A DNA stretch of 64,000 nucleotides from WHSW01 sp963821345 (GTDB lineage: Bacteria > Actinomycetota > Thermoleophilia > Solirubrobacterales > 70-9). Shown piece after piece: positions 34,714 to 43,433 of this stretch (positions are counted from its first letter, which is position 1; every line of letters starts with the position of its first letter). Under the pieces are notes generated by a model. That model saw only the letters and a list, made by a program, of their open reading frames with translations. It had not been told where the DNA came from and made no database searches. The stretch is taken from NCBI GenBank assembly GCA_963821345.1, contig CAWGDM010000001.1:372001-436000 (forward strand). The letters run 5' to 3'. The position numbers and the translations under genes were made by a program.

Positions 34714-35627
34714 CAGCCGACCTTCCCGGTCACGTAGTCCTCGGTCCGCTGATCGGAGGGGTTGGTGAAGATCTTCTCCGTCACGTCGTACTCGACCAAA
34801 CGACCCTGGCGGTGTTTCTCGTCGTCGTCCAGCTTCACGATCAAGAACGCGGTCATGTCGGAGACCCGCGCCGCCTGCTGCATGTTGTGGGTGACGATCA
34901 CGATCGAGTAGTCCCGCTTTAGCTCCATCATCAGATCTTCGATCTTCCCGGTCGAGATCGGGTCGAGGGCCGAGCACGGCTCGTCCATCAGGATCACGTC
35001 CGGGTCGACCGCCAGGCAGCGGGCGATGCAGAGGCGCTGCTGCTGGCCGCCGGACATCCCGAACGCGTTGTGGTCGAGGCGGTCCTTGACCTCATCCCAG
35101 AGGGCGGCGCCGCGAAGGGCCTTCTCAACGGTCTCGTCCAGGTTGTCCTTCCATCCGAGGATCCGAGGCCCGAAGGCGATGTTGTCGTAGATCGACTTCG
35201 GGAACGGGTTCGGCTTCTGGAAGACCATCCCGATCCGCTTGCGGACCTCTACCGCGTCGACCTCGGGGGCATAGATGTCCTCACCGTGGTACAGGACCTG
35301 GCCGTCCACCGAGGCGGACGGGATCAGGTCGTTCATCCGGTTCAGGCAGCGGATCAGGGTGGACTTCCCACAGCCCGAGGGCCCGATCAGCGCGGTGATC
35401 GCGTTCTTGTACATCGGCATCGAGACGTCGGAGACCGCCGGCTTGCCGCCGTAGGAGACCGTGACACCCTCGAGGGCGAAGACCTTCTCGCGGCTCGCGT
35501 ACGCCTCCTTGCTGTCGTCGCCGCCATGGGCCGCGGCGACCGTGCCCGCGAGGTCTACCCCGGGCACGCCCCTCGCTGTCCCTGCGTTCTCTGGATCGAT
35601 CACAATTCCGCCTTCCAAGCTAATCAC
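34713..35627 (-). CDS. pstB: Phosphate ABC transporter ATPase PstB
   Basis: This 304-residue ATPase has Walker A GPSGCGKST, the PstB-specific CLNRMNDLIPSASVDGQVLY, a Q-loop in MVFQKPNPFPKSIYDNIAFG, the signature MSGGQQQRLCIARCLAVDP and Walker B VILMDEPCSALDPIST. The N-terminal 45 residues before the ABC fold are an unusual extension; internal starts are possible. The chosen start is a GTG at 35627, just after the pstA stop. It drives phosphate import through PstC/PstA. Confidence 0.94.
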   Translation of the reverse strand: MISLEGGIVIDPENAGTARGVPGVDLAGTVAAAHGGDDSKEAYASREKVFALEGVTVSYGGKPAVSDVSMPMYKNAITALIGPSGCGKSTLIRCLNRMNDLIPSASVDGQVLYHGEDIYAPEVDAVEVRKRIGMVFQKPNPFPKSIYDNIAFGPRILGWKDNLDETVEKALRGAALWDEVKDRLDHNAFGMSGGQQQRLCIARCLAVDPDVILMDEPCSALDPISTGKIEDLMMELKRDYSIVIVTHNMQQAARVSDMTAFLIVKLDDDEKHRQGRLVEYDVTEKIFTNPSDQRTEDYVTGKVG

Positions 35628-36534
35628 CTACCACTTCTTCTCGTACTTGTTGCGCAGCCAGATCGCGACTCCATTCATCGCCAGCAGGATCACCATCAGG
35701 ACGATGATCCCCGCCGCCGCCAGCGACTTGTACTCCTCCTGGGGCTCGGAGATCCAGCTGAAGATCTGAATCGGGAGGGCCGTCACGTCGCTCAGGAAGC
35801 CGCTCGGTGCCGAGGTTGCGAAGGCCGCGGCGCCGATTACGATCAGCGGCGCGGTTTCGCCGATCGCCCGCGAGAGCGAGAGGATCGCGCCGGTTGCTAT
35901 CCCGGGCAGCGAGGCCGGCAGGATCTGCTTCCAGATCGTCTGCCACTTGGTCGCCCCGAGCGCCATCGACCCCTCGCGGATCGACGGCGGCACGGCCCGG
36001 ATCGCCTCGCGCCCGGCGACGATCAAGACCGGCAGCACTAGCAGGCCGAGCGTCAAGCCTCCGGCCAGCAAGACGTGGCCGAGCGAGAGCGGCCCGCGAA
36101 CCAGGAAGGCAAGCCCGAGGACGCCGTAGACGATCGACGGGACCGCGGCGAGGTTCTGGATGTTGACCTCGATGAAGCGGTTGAACCAGCGGTCGCGGTC
36201 CGCGTACTCCTCCAGGTAGACGGCGGTCGCGACGCCCACCGGGATGATGAACGCGGCGCAGACCGCCATCAGCCACAGGGTCCCGGCGAGCGCCGGGCCG
36301 ATCCCGGAGCTGGACGGGTCGATCCGCGACGGGGTGGCGGTCAGGAAGTCGAGGCTGAGCGAACCGATGCCCTCCTTGAACACCTGGACCAGAGAGGACG
36401 ACGAGGACGAGCATTGAGACGCCGACGCACGCTGCCAGGCAGCCCTTGAACGCCAGCTCCCATAGGCGGGTCGAGCGACCGGACTCGAAGCGGGTGCGAA
36501 CGGCGCCGGTGACGGCGGCGTCGACGGTGCTCAT
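35628..36534 (-). CDS. pstA: Phosphate ABC transporter permease PstA, one frame break near 36393
   Basis: From the ATG at 36534 the protein reads through an N-terminal leader and the first membrane segment (GCLAACVGVSMLVLVVL). It then breaks; skipping one base near 36393 continues LVQVFKEGIGSLSLDFLTAT, and the rest is a normal PstA with GTLWLMAVCAAFIIPVGVAT, the EAA loop REGSMALGATKWQTIWKQIL and a C-terminal NKYEKKW. The 907-base span (3n+1) supports a single extra base. The start overlaps the pstC stop by 4 bases. About 301 residues, six membrane segments. Confidence 0.9.
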
Positions 36535-37472
36535 TCGTAGACCTCCCGGTACTTGCGCACGAACCGGATCGCCACCATGTTCATCAGCAGTGTGAGCACG
36601 AACAGCGTCAGGCCGAGGGCGAAGATCGACTGGTAGCCGATCGTCCCCGCAGGGTTGTCGCCCTTGGCGGTCGCGCCCATGAAGGCGGTGATCGTTGCGT
36701 GGGGCTCAAGCGGGTTGAGGCTCGAGCTCGGCGCGAGGCCGGCGGCGATCAGGACGATCATCGTCTCGCCGACACCGCGAGAGACGCCGAGCACGATCGA
36801 CGCGACGATGCCGGAGATCGCTGCGGGAAAGACGACCTTCCTCGCAACCTGGCTCTTGGTTGCCCCCATTCCATATGCGCCCTCGCGCAGGCCCTGAGGA
36901 ACGGCCGACATCGCGTCCTCGGAGATCGAAGCGATCGTCGGCACGATCATGAATCCCATGATCAGCCCGGCTGAGAGCGCGTTGAAGACCTGAACGTCGG
37001 CGTGGAGCAGGTCCTGGAGGATGGTCGGGGTGATGAAGGTCAGAGCGAAGTACCCGAAGACGATCGTCGGCACTCCCACCAGAACCTCCAGGATCGGCTT
37101 CACGACCCTGCGCGTCCGCGGGCTGGCGTACTCGGAGAGGAAGATCGCCGAGCCGAGCCCGACCGGGATCGCGACCAGGATCGCGATCCCGGTGACCAGG
37201 AAGGTCCCGAGCAGCAGCGGCCGGACGCCGAACTGGGGATCCTGGAACAGCGGCGACCACTCCGATTGGCTGAAGAAGTCCGTCCCCACGTCCTTGAAGA
37301 ACGGGATCGACTCCTTTAGCAGGGCGACGACGATCAGGACCGTGGTCAGGACCGAGATCGCCGCGGCGAGGAAGAGGGCCACCCTGATTGCCTCTTCGCC
37401 CCAGCGGCGGCGGCGGACGCCGAGGGCTCTCGCCCCCGGCGTCCCACCTGCCGCATGAGTGCCGGCTTCCAC
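36531..37472 (-). CDS. pstC: Phosphate ABC transporter permease PstC
   Basis: This 313-residue permease has about six membrane segments. Visible features are ALFLAAAISVLTTVLIVVAL, the periplasmic TDFFSQSEWSPLFQDPQFGV, GLGSAIFLSEYA, VVKPILEVLVGVPTIVFGYF and the EAA-like loop LREGAYGMGATKSQVARKVV. The C-terminus KYREVYE overlaps the pstA start. The GTG at 37472 begins it, 39 bases after the pstS stop. Confidence 0.93.
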   Translation of the reverse strand: MEAGTHAAGGTPGARALGVRRRRWGEEAIRVALFLAAAISVLTTVLIVVALLKESIPFFKDVGTDFFSQSEWSPLFQDPQFGVRPLLLGTFLVTGIAILVAIPVGLGSAIFLSEYASPRTRRVVKPILEVLVGVPTIVFGYFALTFITPTILQDLLHADVQVFNALSAGLIMGFMIVPTIASISEDAMSAVPQGLREGAYGMGATKSQVARKVVFPAAISGIVASIVLGVSRGVGETMIVLIAAGLAPSSSLNPLEPHATITAFMGATAKGDNPAGTIGYQSIFALGLTLFVLTLLMNMVAIRFVRKYREVYE

Positions 37473-37497
37473 CGTGTGCTCGTGTGTCGGCCGGCGG

Positions 37498-37509
37498 CCC
37501 CTCGAGGGG
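37498..37509 (-). terminator. Intercistronic hairpin between pstS and pstC
   Basis: Just after the pstS stop on the minus strand lies CCCCTCGAGGGG, a perfect 12-base self-complementary sequence with no T run. A structure here could stabilise or partly terminate the pstS message, giving more binding protein than permease. It is small and the effect is inference. Confidence 0.4.
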
Positions 37510-37511
37510 TC

Positions 37512-38485
37512 TTAGCCGAGCGCCTTCGTGACGTCCGCCTGGGCCTGCTGGCCCTGCTCGGATCGTCCATCGGCACAACGAGCGCCGAGGTGGCGATCTC
37601 GTCGTAGTTGTCGGCGACGTACTGCACGAACGCCGCAACCTCGGGACGCTGCAGCGCGTCGGTCGACGGGTACATGAACAGCGGACGCGAGAGCGGCGTG
37701 TACGAGCCGTCCTGGATCGTCTCGTTGCTCGGGGCCACGCAGCCCTTGCCGGCGTCGACCGAGACGAGGTTCAGCGTGTCCTGGTTCTGCTCGTAGTAGG
37801 AGAACCCGAAGTAGCCGAGCCCGTTCTCGTCGCCCGAGACGCCCTGGACCAGCACGTTGTCGTCCTCGGACGGCTGGTAGTCCTTGCGACTCAGGTCCTC
37901 CTCACCGTTGATCGCGTCGGTGAAGTAGTCGAACGTGCCCGAGTCGGTGCCCGGCCCGTACAGGCTGACCTCGGCGTCCGGGAGCGGATCGCCGGTGTCG
38001 GCGTCGTTACCGAGCTCGCTGTAGTTGGTGACCGAGTCGTCGGTCCACAGCTTCGCCAGCTGATCGGTCGTCAGGCAGCTGATCTCCAGCGCCGGGTTGG
38101 TGACGATCGAGATCCCGTCGTTGGCGACCTGGAAGTCGCTGTAGGAGACGCCGCCCTTCTTGCAGGCATCGACCTCTTCGGGCTCGATCGGCCGCGAGGC
38201 GTCGGAGATGTCGGTCTCGCCGGCACAGAACTTCTCGAAACCGCCGCTGGTGCCGGCCGCGCCGACGGTGATGTCGACATCCGGGTTGTCCTGATTGAAC
38301 AGCTCGGCCGCGGCCTCGGTGAACGGCTGCACCGTCGACGAACCGTCGATGGTGATCTTGCCCGAGAGCCCGCTGGCGGTGTCACCGCCCGAGGAGGAGG
38401 TGCTGTCGTCGCTGCCGCATGCGGCAACCCCGACTGCGAGCACGGCGCTGGCGCCTGCGGCGAACAGCCACTGCTTAGAGATCAC
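37512..38485 (-). CDS. pstS: Phosphate-binding lipoprotein PstS, one frame break near 37561
   Basis: This is a protein of about 324 residues. The start is the GTG at 38485, 9 bases after AAGGAGA. The signal peptide ends at lipobox GVAACG, so it is a lipoprotein. The mature protein has GKITIDGSSTVQPFTEAAAE (phosphate-binding S/T loop), GAAGTSGGFEKFCAGETDIS, DASRPIEPEEVDAC and GPGTDSGTFDYFTDAI. Near the end the frame breaks after VVPMDD; restoring one missing base near 37561 gives EQGQQAQADVTKALG and a stop at 37512. The 974-base span (3n+2) agrees. It captures phosphate outside the membrane. A PHO box lies at 38615. Confidence 0.92.
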
Positions 38486-38614
38486 GTTGCTGGGTCTCCT
38501 TGTGAGTTGGGTTATCAGCGGAGGCTCTGCACACGTCGAGCTTCTCCTCCGGTGCGATTGAGAGCACACTCGCACCGCTTGCCCCCAAGCTTGTTACGCC
38601 GGAGTCGTGCCGGT

Positions 38615-38631
38615 GTGAAAAAGGTGTGAAC
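38615..38631 (-). promoter_or_regulatory. PHO box upstream of pstS
   Basis: On the minus strand, GTTCAC (38631-38626) and TTTCAC (38620-38615) are spaced 11 bases apart, the PhoP repeat pattern. It lies 130 bases before the pstS start and immediately after the repaired stop of the response regulator gene, so the pst operon has its own promoter. Confidence 0.75.
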
Positions 38632-38636
38632 GGGCG

Positions 38637-39439
38637 CTAGCCGAGCTGGGCGATGCGCGGCTCGCCGACCGCGTCGCCGACCACGGCGTCGCTCGCCGGC
38701 ACGGGGGCGGCGGCGCCTCGGCGAGGCCGCCAACGGGCTCGGGCTCGAACCGGTAACCGACCCCGAAGTGCGTGTGGATGTACTCCCACCCCGGCGAGAG
38801 CCGCTGCAGCTTGGCGCGCAGCTTGCGGACGAAGACGTCGACCGAGCGGTCGCCGTGGGCCATCGCATAGCCCCAGACGCGCTGGTAGATCTCCTCGCGC
38901 TCGATCACCCGACCGGAGGCATCGGCGAGCACCTGCATGAGCTCGAATTCGCGCCTGGTCAGCTCGAGGCTGGTGCCGGAGACGAAGGCCTGGAACTGGT
39001 CGCCGCGGATCTCGATCTCGCCGGCGACCACGGGGCCCTGCTCTTCGCGGGCACGACCGCGGCGGCGGCGGCGGATGACCGCCTCGATCCGGGCCATCAC
39101 CTCCTCGGGGTGCGACGGCTTGGCGACCCAGTCGTCGGCGCCGAGCCGCAGGCCGCGCACCCGCTGCGCGACCGTCGCGCCCTGCGTGCAGACGACCACG
39201 CCGAGGTCGGGGAGCATCCCGCAGACCCGCTCCAGGAACTCCCAGCCGAGCGGGCCGAGGACGGAGAGGTCGACGACCAGCGCGTTGAGCTTCATCGCGA
39301 CCAGTTCCTCGGGCGGAATGCCCGCGGAGTCGACGCGGTACTCCCAGCCGGCAGCGTCGAAGCGCCGCGTGAGCACCTTGAGGAAGCCGCTGTCGTTGTC
39401 GATTACCGCGAGTCGCACTGTCCCATGCCGTGAGGTCAT
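38637..39439 (-). CDS. OmpR/PhoP-type response regulator, one frame break near 38705
   Basis: A receiver domain (residues about 5-125) begins RLAVIDNDSGFLKVL. Its phospho-acceptor Asp is in ALVVDLSVLGPLGWEFLE, the conserved Thr in VVVCTQGAT and Lys in WVAKPSHPEE. The winged-helix DNA-binding domain (about 140-240) contains LTRREFELMQVLADASGRVI and SVDVFVRKLRAKLQRLSP, ending GVGYRFEPEP. A break in a C5 run near 38705 separates the tail; restoring one missing base gives PVPASDAVVGDAVGEPRIAQ and a stop at 38637. Without it the protein would run into the pstS promoter. Position next to pst suggests control of phosphate genes. No sensor kinase is in the window. Confidence 0.85.
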
Positions 39440-39497
39440 GCCCCGAGCCTCTCTCTGAATGCCTGCATGGTAGACCGCGATGCTGGCGGCAACCGCC

Positions 39498-39638
39498 GTT
39501 CACAGGACTTTTACACGCAAATTCTCGGCTTCTTCACGTCCTCCACGCACCGCCCCACAACACTGCGGGCACGCGAGAACCTCTCTCTCGTGCAGCGCGC
39601 GGCTCATTCCCTGCCCCGAGCCGCGCGCTTCTTTTTTC
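39498..39638 (+). ncRNA. Candidate small RNA with a PHO-box-like promoter and terminator
   Basis: The 197-base gap between the response regulator and uppP (both minus-strand) holds a plus-strand signal set. GTTCAC at 39498 is followed 11 bases later by TTTTAC at 39509, a weak PHO-box pair. A bulged hairpin lies at about 39563-39595, and then comes a strong terminator at 39595-39638. No open frame of note lies between. This could be a phosphate-regulated RNA of about 80-100 bases. No known RNA family is recognised, and the transcript itself is inference. Confidence 0.3.
39595..39638 (+). terminator. Rho-independent terminator, plus strand
   Basis: Perfect 11-base arms GCGCGCGGCTC (39595-39605) and its complement (39618-39628) enclose a 12-base loop and are followed by TTCTTTTTTC. 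The T run is on the plus strand, although no plus-strand protein gene ends here. On the minus strand the stem lies directly after uppP but lacks a T run. Confidence 0.7.
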
Positions 39639-40473
39639 AGGTGGCGCTGGTGGCGCCGGTCGCGACCAGGCCGAGGACGATCACCCCGAGCGCGATCCGG
39701 TAGAGGATGAAGATCGAGAAGTTGTGGCCGGCGACGTAGCGCAGCAGCCAGGCAACCGTGGCGTAGGCGACCACGAAGCTGACCGCGGTCGCGACCAGGG
39801 TCGGGCCCCAGCCGATTCCGGCGGAGATGTCGGATGCCTTCGTCGCCGCCTCGAACAGCCCCGCAGCGGTCAGCGCCGGGATCGCGAGGAAGAACGACAT
39901 CCGGGTGACGGTGGTGCGGTCGAGTCCGCGGAAGAGGCCGGCGGCGATCGTCGCCCCGGAGCGCGAGACGCCGGGGATCAGGGCGATGCACTGCGTCAGC
40001 CCCATGACCAGCCCGTCGCGGGTGTCGAAGTCGTCCTCGTGGCGACGCTGGGTCGCCGACTGGTCGGCCGCGTACATGACGAAGCTCCACAGGATCAGCG
40101 CCGTGCCGACCACCCAGAGGCTGCGGATGTCGCCCTCGATCTGATGTCTGAAGATCAGCGCCACGACCGCGATCGGGATCGAGCCGATCGCGACCGCGAG
40201 GCCGTAGCGGAAGTCGCGCTCGGCCCGCCTGCGCGAGTCGACCAGGCCGGCCGCGAGCGAGGTGAGGATCCCCCAGATGTCCTCCCAGAAGTAGATGACC
40301 ACGGCGGCGACGGCGCCGATCTGGATGATCGCCGTGAACGCGGTGACGTCGGCGTCGTCGATGTTGAAGCCCATCAGCTTCTCGGCCACGGTCAGGTGGC
40401 CGGTGCTCGAGATCGGCAGGAACTCGGTCACGCCCTCGATCACGCCGAGCAGGATCGCCTCGATGATCGACAT
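39637..40473 (-). CDS. uppP: Undecaprenyl-diphosphatase (UppP/BacA)
   Basis: This 278-residue membrane phosphatase has the two active-site motifs of the family: VIEGVTEFLPISSTGHL near residues 11-27 and PGVSRSGATIAAGLFRG near 165-181. About eight hydrophobic segments are present. It dephosphorylates undecaprenyl diphosphate, recycling the lipid carrier for cell-wall synthesis and releasing phosphate outside the cell. The start is the ATG at 40473. The stop overlaps the T run of the plus-strand terminator. Confidence 0.94.
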   Translation of the reverse strand: MSIIEAILLGVIEGVTEFLPISSTGHLTVAEKLMGFNIDDADVTAFTAIIQIGAVAAVVIYFWEDIWGILTSLAAGLVDSRRRAERDFRYGLAVAIGSIPIAVVALIFRHQIEGDIRSLWVVGTALILWSFVMYAADQSATQRRHEDDFDTRDGLVMGLTQCIALIPGVSRSGATIAAGLFRGLDRTTVTRMSFFLAIPALTAAGLFEAATKASDISAGIGWGPTLVATAVSFVVAYATVAWLLRYVAGHNFSIFILYRIALGVIVLGLVATGATSAT

Positions 40474-40525
40474 CGGCGCGGGAGGTTAGACGCGCGCGTG
40501 GCAAGCTGAAGGCGACCTGAACGGA

Positions 40526-42463
40526 TCAGCCGGCCTGGTCGCCCTGGGCGAGCTCCGAGTCGTCGGCCCCCTTGATCCCGTCGTCGCTCGAGATTCCGGT
40601 CAGCGAGAGCTTGCGGGTGTCCTCGTCGATCAACCCGCTGGCGTCGACAACATCGCCCGGTGTCAGGTCGGAGAGGTCGAGGCCCGCGTCGGCCTCGACG
40701 GTGAAGGTCAGATCGGCGCCGGACTCGCGCAGGTCGTCGGCGGAGAGCAGCAGGTCGCCGTCCGCGCAGACCCCCTGAACGATGCCCTCGAAGTCGCTGT
40801 AGCCGAGGAAGCCGATGTCGACCTCGTGCGAGACCTCGGTCAGGATCGTCGTCGGGGCCTGGGGCGGGTCGGACGGCACGCCGCAGTCCTCGGCCCTGAG
40901 AGCCGCGGATGACGATCGGGGCCGGAGGTGTCGGAACAGCGGTGTCGGCGTCGGTGGCGGCTCGGGCACCGGCGGGCCCTCGACCGTCCCCGACTCCGGC
41001 GGGGCGTCGCCGAGCTTGGCGCTGACCGTGACCTCGGTCCCGACCTCCGGGGGCGCCGGGGGCGTCTCGGCGTCGGCGGGCGCGTGGACGAACACCGAGG
41101 CGCCCTTGCGCGAGACCGTGTAGTCGCCGGTCGCCGGGTCCGCGTAGGTGACCAGCCCCTGGAACTTCGCCTTCTTCGCCGAGCCGTGCGCGCTCTCCTT
41201 GCCGTCCTCGGCGTAGGTGCCGTTGGCGAGCGCGCGAACCGCCACCTCGAGCTTGGTCCCCGGCTCGGGCAGCTTCTTCGCGTGCACGGCGTTCATCTGG
41301 CCCTTGGCGGTCGTCACCACATAGCTGGCGGCGGCCTGGTTGACGTGGATCACGGTGCCCTTGAACGAGAGCTCCTCCTCGGTGTCGGGCGGCGGCGTCT
41401 CCTCGGTGGTGTCGGGCGGCGGCGCCGGGGGCGCCTCCTCGGTGGCCGGTGGCGGCGCCGTCGGCGGTGGCGGCGCGGTGGTCACCGCGGGCGTGATCGA
41501 GGGCGCCGATCCACCGGCGGGCGACGGCGGAGCGGGCGTGTTGTCGACCGGACTGCCGAGCGCCGGCGCGCCGTCATCGCCGCCGGCGCCCGAATCGCCG
41601 CCGGAATCGGTCGTGTCCTCCCCCCCGACGACCTGGACCACCTGCGGCAGCGCGCCGATCGTCGACCCGATCCCGGGCCCCATCGCGACGCCGATGAACA
41701 GCCCCATGGCGACCGCGGTCGCGGCCAACGGCACCGTCCAGCGGCGGTCGGTGACCGGTAGCGCCGCCCAGTTGAGCTGGGTCCAGTCGGTTAGCAGCGA
41801 GCGTGCGGAGGCGACCTGGGCGCGGGTCGGCAGCAGGCCCAGCAGCTGCTTCAAGTCGCTGTGACCGCCGATCGGCACCTCGGGGGCGGCGGCCGATGTC
41901 GGTGCGGATGGCGGTGACGCGGACGTGTCCGGGGCCGGTGTCGGCGCGGGTGGCGGTGACGCCGACGTGTCCGGGGCCGGCGGCGGGGCTGCCGCCGGCG
42001 ACGCCAGCGTCACCCTGGCGACCAGGTCGTTGCCGCACTGGCCGCAGTAGACCGCGCCGCGCGGATACAGGGCTCCGCACGACGGGCACTCACCCGCGGC
42101 GCCCGCCTGCTCCAGGCGCAGCATTCGGTCGATCGCGCCGAGCTCGGCGTCGACCTGCTGAAGCCGTGCCGCCTGGCGGACCAAGAGATCGAGCCGGAAA
42201 TGGTCGCGTACGGCCATCTCGTAGGTGAGTCCGCCGAGGTCCCAGTGCAGCCTCGCCATCTCGTGGGCGAGCTGCTCGCGGCGGCGCAGCAGCTCGGCGT
42301 TGCCGACCGCCGGCGGCTGGGCTGCCGGAGCCTGACCGCCGGGCGCGGGCCGCGGGGAGGAGATGCCGGCCGCGGCCGCGCCGCGCGCGGTCGTTCCCGC
42401 CCGATTTCGGGGCCGCGGCTGGAAATACGGCCGCATCCGCTCCCGAAACGAGGGGTCGCTCAA
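40526..42463 (-). CDS. Large zinc-ribbon, single-pass membrane protein with three repeated beta-rich modules
   Basis: This 645-residue protein starts at a TTG overlapping the previous gene's stop. A charged helical region (about 55-125) precedes a zinc ribbon (CPSCGALYPRGAVYCGQCG, near 128-146). Proline/alanine-rich repeats with PAPDTSASPP units follow, then one membrane helix (VPLAATAVAMGLFIGVAMG, near 248-266), a long proline/threonine/glutamate linker, and three related segments starting FKGTVIHV, FQGLVTYA and FEGIVQGV that resemble OB-like (DUF5666-type) modules. Two compensating frame breaks are likely near 40941 and 40892. The zinc ribbon would be cytoplasmic and the repeats extracellular. 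No function is known. It is the last gene of the second Pst-like operon. Confidence 0.7.
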   Translation of the reverse strand: MSDPSFRERMRPYFQPRPRNRAGTTARGAAAAGISSPRPAPGGQAPAAQPPAVGNAELLRRREQLAHEMARLHWDLGGLTYEMAVRDHFRLDLLVRQAARLQQVDAELGAIDRMLRLEQAGAAGECPSCGALYPRGAVYCGQCGNDLVARVTLASPAAAPPPAPDTSASPPPAPTPAPDTSASPPSAPTSAAAPEVPIGGHSDLKQLLGLLPTRAQVASARSLLTDWTQLNWAALPVTDRRWTVPLAATAVAMGLFIGVAMGPGIGSTIGALPQVVQVVGGEDTTDSGGDSGAGGDDGAPALGSPVDNTPAPPSPAGGSAPSITPAVTTAPPPPTAPPPATEEAPPAPPPDTTEETPPPDTEEELSFKGTVIHVNQAAASYVVTTAKGQMNAVHAKKLPEPGTKLEVAVRALANGTYAEDGKESAHGSAKKAKFQGLVTYADPATGDYTVSRKGASVFVHAPADAETPPAPPEVGTEVTVSAKLGDAPPESGTVEGPPVPEPPPTPTPLFRHLRPRSSSAALRAEDCGVPSDPPQAPTTILTEVSHEVDIGFLGYSDFEGIVQGVCADGDLLLSADDLRESGADLTFTVEADAGLDLSDLTPGDVVDASGLIDEDTRKLSLTGISSDDGIKGADDSELAQGDQAG

Positions 42464-43430
42464 CGGATCACCTCCGCGTCGGTGCCCCCGCCGGGCTCGA
42501 CGTTGGGGTCGTCGGGCGGGGCCTCGCCCGGGGTCGCGACGGTGTCGGGGATGTTGTTGAGCTGCTCCTGGTAAGCGTCGCCGGTGGTGTTCTGGAGCGC
42601 CTCGAGGTCTTGCGTCGACGCCTCCACCGTGTCACCGGCGCGCCGCCACCGCCGCCACCGCCGCCGTTACCGCTCAGCAGCGCCCCGCCGCCGCCGCCGG
42701 AGCTGTCAGCGCCGGTCGCCTTGTCGGCCGAGACCTCGACCACCTGCGCGTCCGGGAAGCCCGAGCCGAGCGCCTTAAGCGCCTTGTCGGCGTCGGCCTT
42801 GGTGTCGTAGACACCCGAGTAGACGATGTAGCTGCCGGCCGGCAGGCTCGGATACAGGTCGGAGTCGAGCACCCCGAGGTCCTTGGCGCCCTGGCCGGTG
42901 AGGTCCTTCTCGGTCGCGTCGACGTCGGCCGCGGTGGTCCCGTCCTTGGGCAGAGTGCCGAGCTCGACCGTCCAGCCGTCCTTACCGTCGGGCCACTCGC
43001 TGACCACCTTCGTGTCGGCGACGGTCGCAGCGCCGCCGCCGCCCGACCCGGCGGTCGCCGCGGTCCCCTCGCCGACCTGAACCACGGGCGCCGGGGCGGC
43101 GGCGTTGTCGTCGCCGCCCCGCCCGAGCAGCACCCCGAGCAGCAGCATCGTCCCGAGCAGCGCCACGCCGATCACCGCGCCGATCGGCGAAGGCTCGTTG
43201 CCGCGGGCGGCGGCCGCCTGAGGCGGCGGCGTTCCGGCGCCGTCGGCCGCGGCCTCGGCGGGCGTCGAGCCGGGCAGGTACTGCTCGAACGGCAGCCGGG
43301 CGTCACCGCGCCGCGTCCCGCACTCGAGGCAGTAGCGCTGGTCGACGTCGAGCGGCGTCGCGCACACGGCGCACACGTCGCCAGTTTCGCCGAGTCGTTC
43401 GGCGGTGGGCTCGAGGGTCGCTGAGGACAT
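42460..43430 (-). CDS. Zinc-ribbon membrane protein with SPOR-like region, one frame break near 42628
   Basis: This is a protein of about 323 residues with an N-terminal zinc ribbon (CAVCATPLDVDQRYCLECG, near 20-38), one membrane helix near 80-105 (GAVIGVALLGTMLLLGVLLG) and an outside region. That region has a SPOR-like fold pattern: WTVELGTLPKDG, SYIVYSGVYDTKADADKALK and AQVVEVSAD. After a glycine-rich stretch the frame breaks; restoring one missing base near 42628 gives VEASTQDLEALQNTTGDAYQ and a stop at 42460 that overlaps the next start (TTGA). The 971-base span (3n+2) agrees. The ATG at 43430 follows AAGGAG. SPOR domains bind cell-wall glycan; the role here is unknown. Confidence 0.72.
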
Positions 43431-43433
43431 CTT

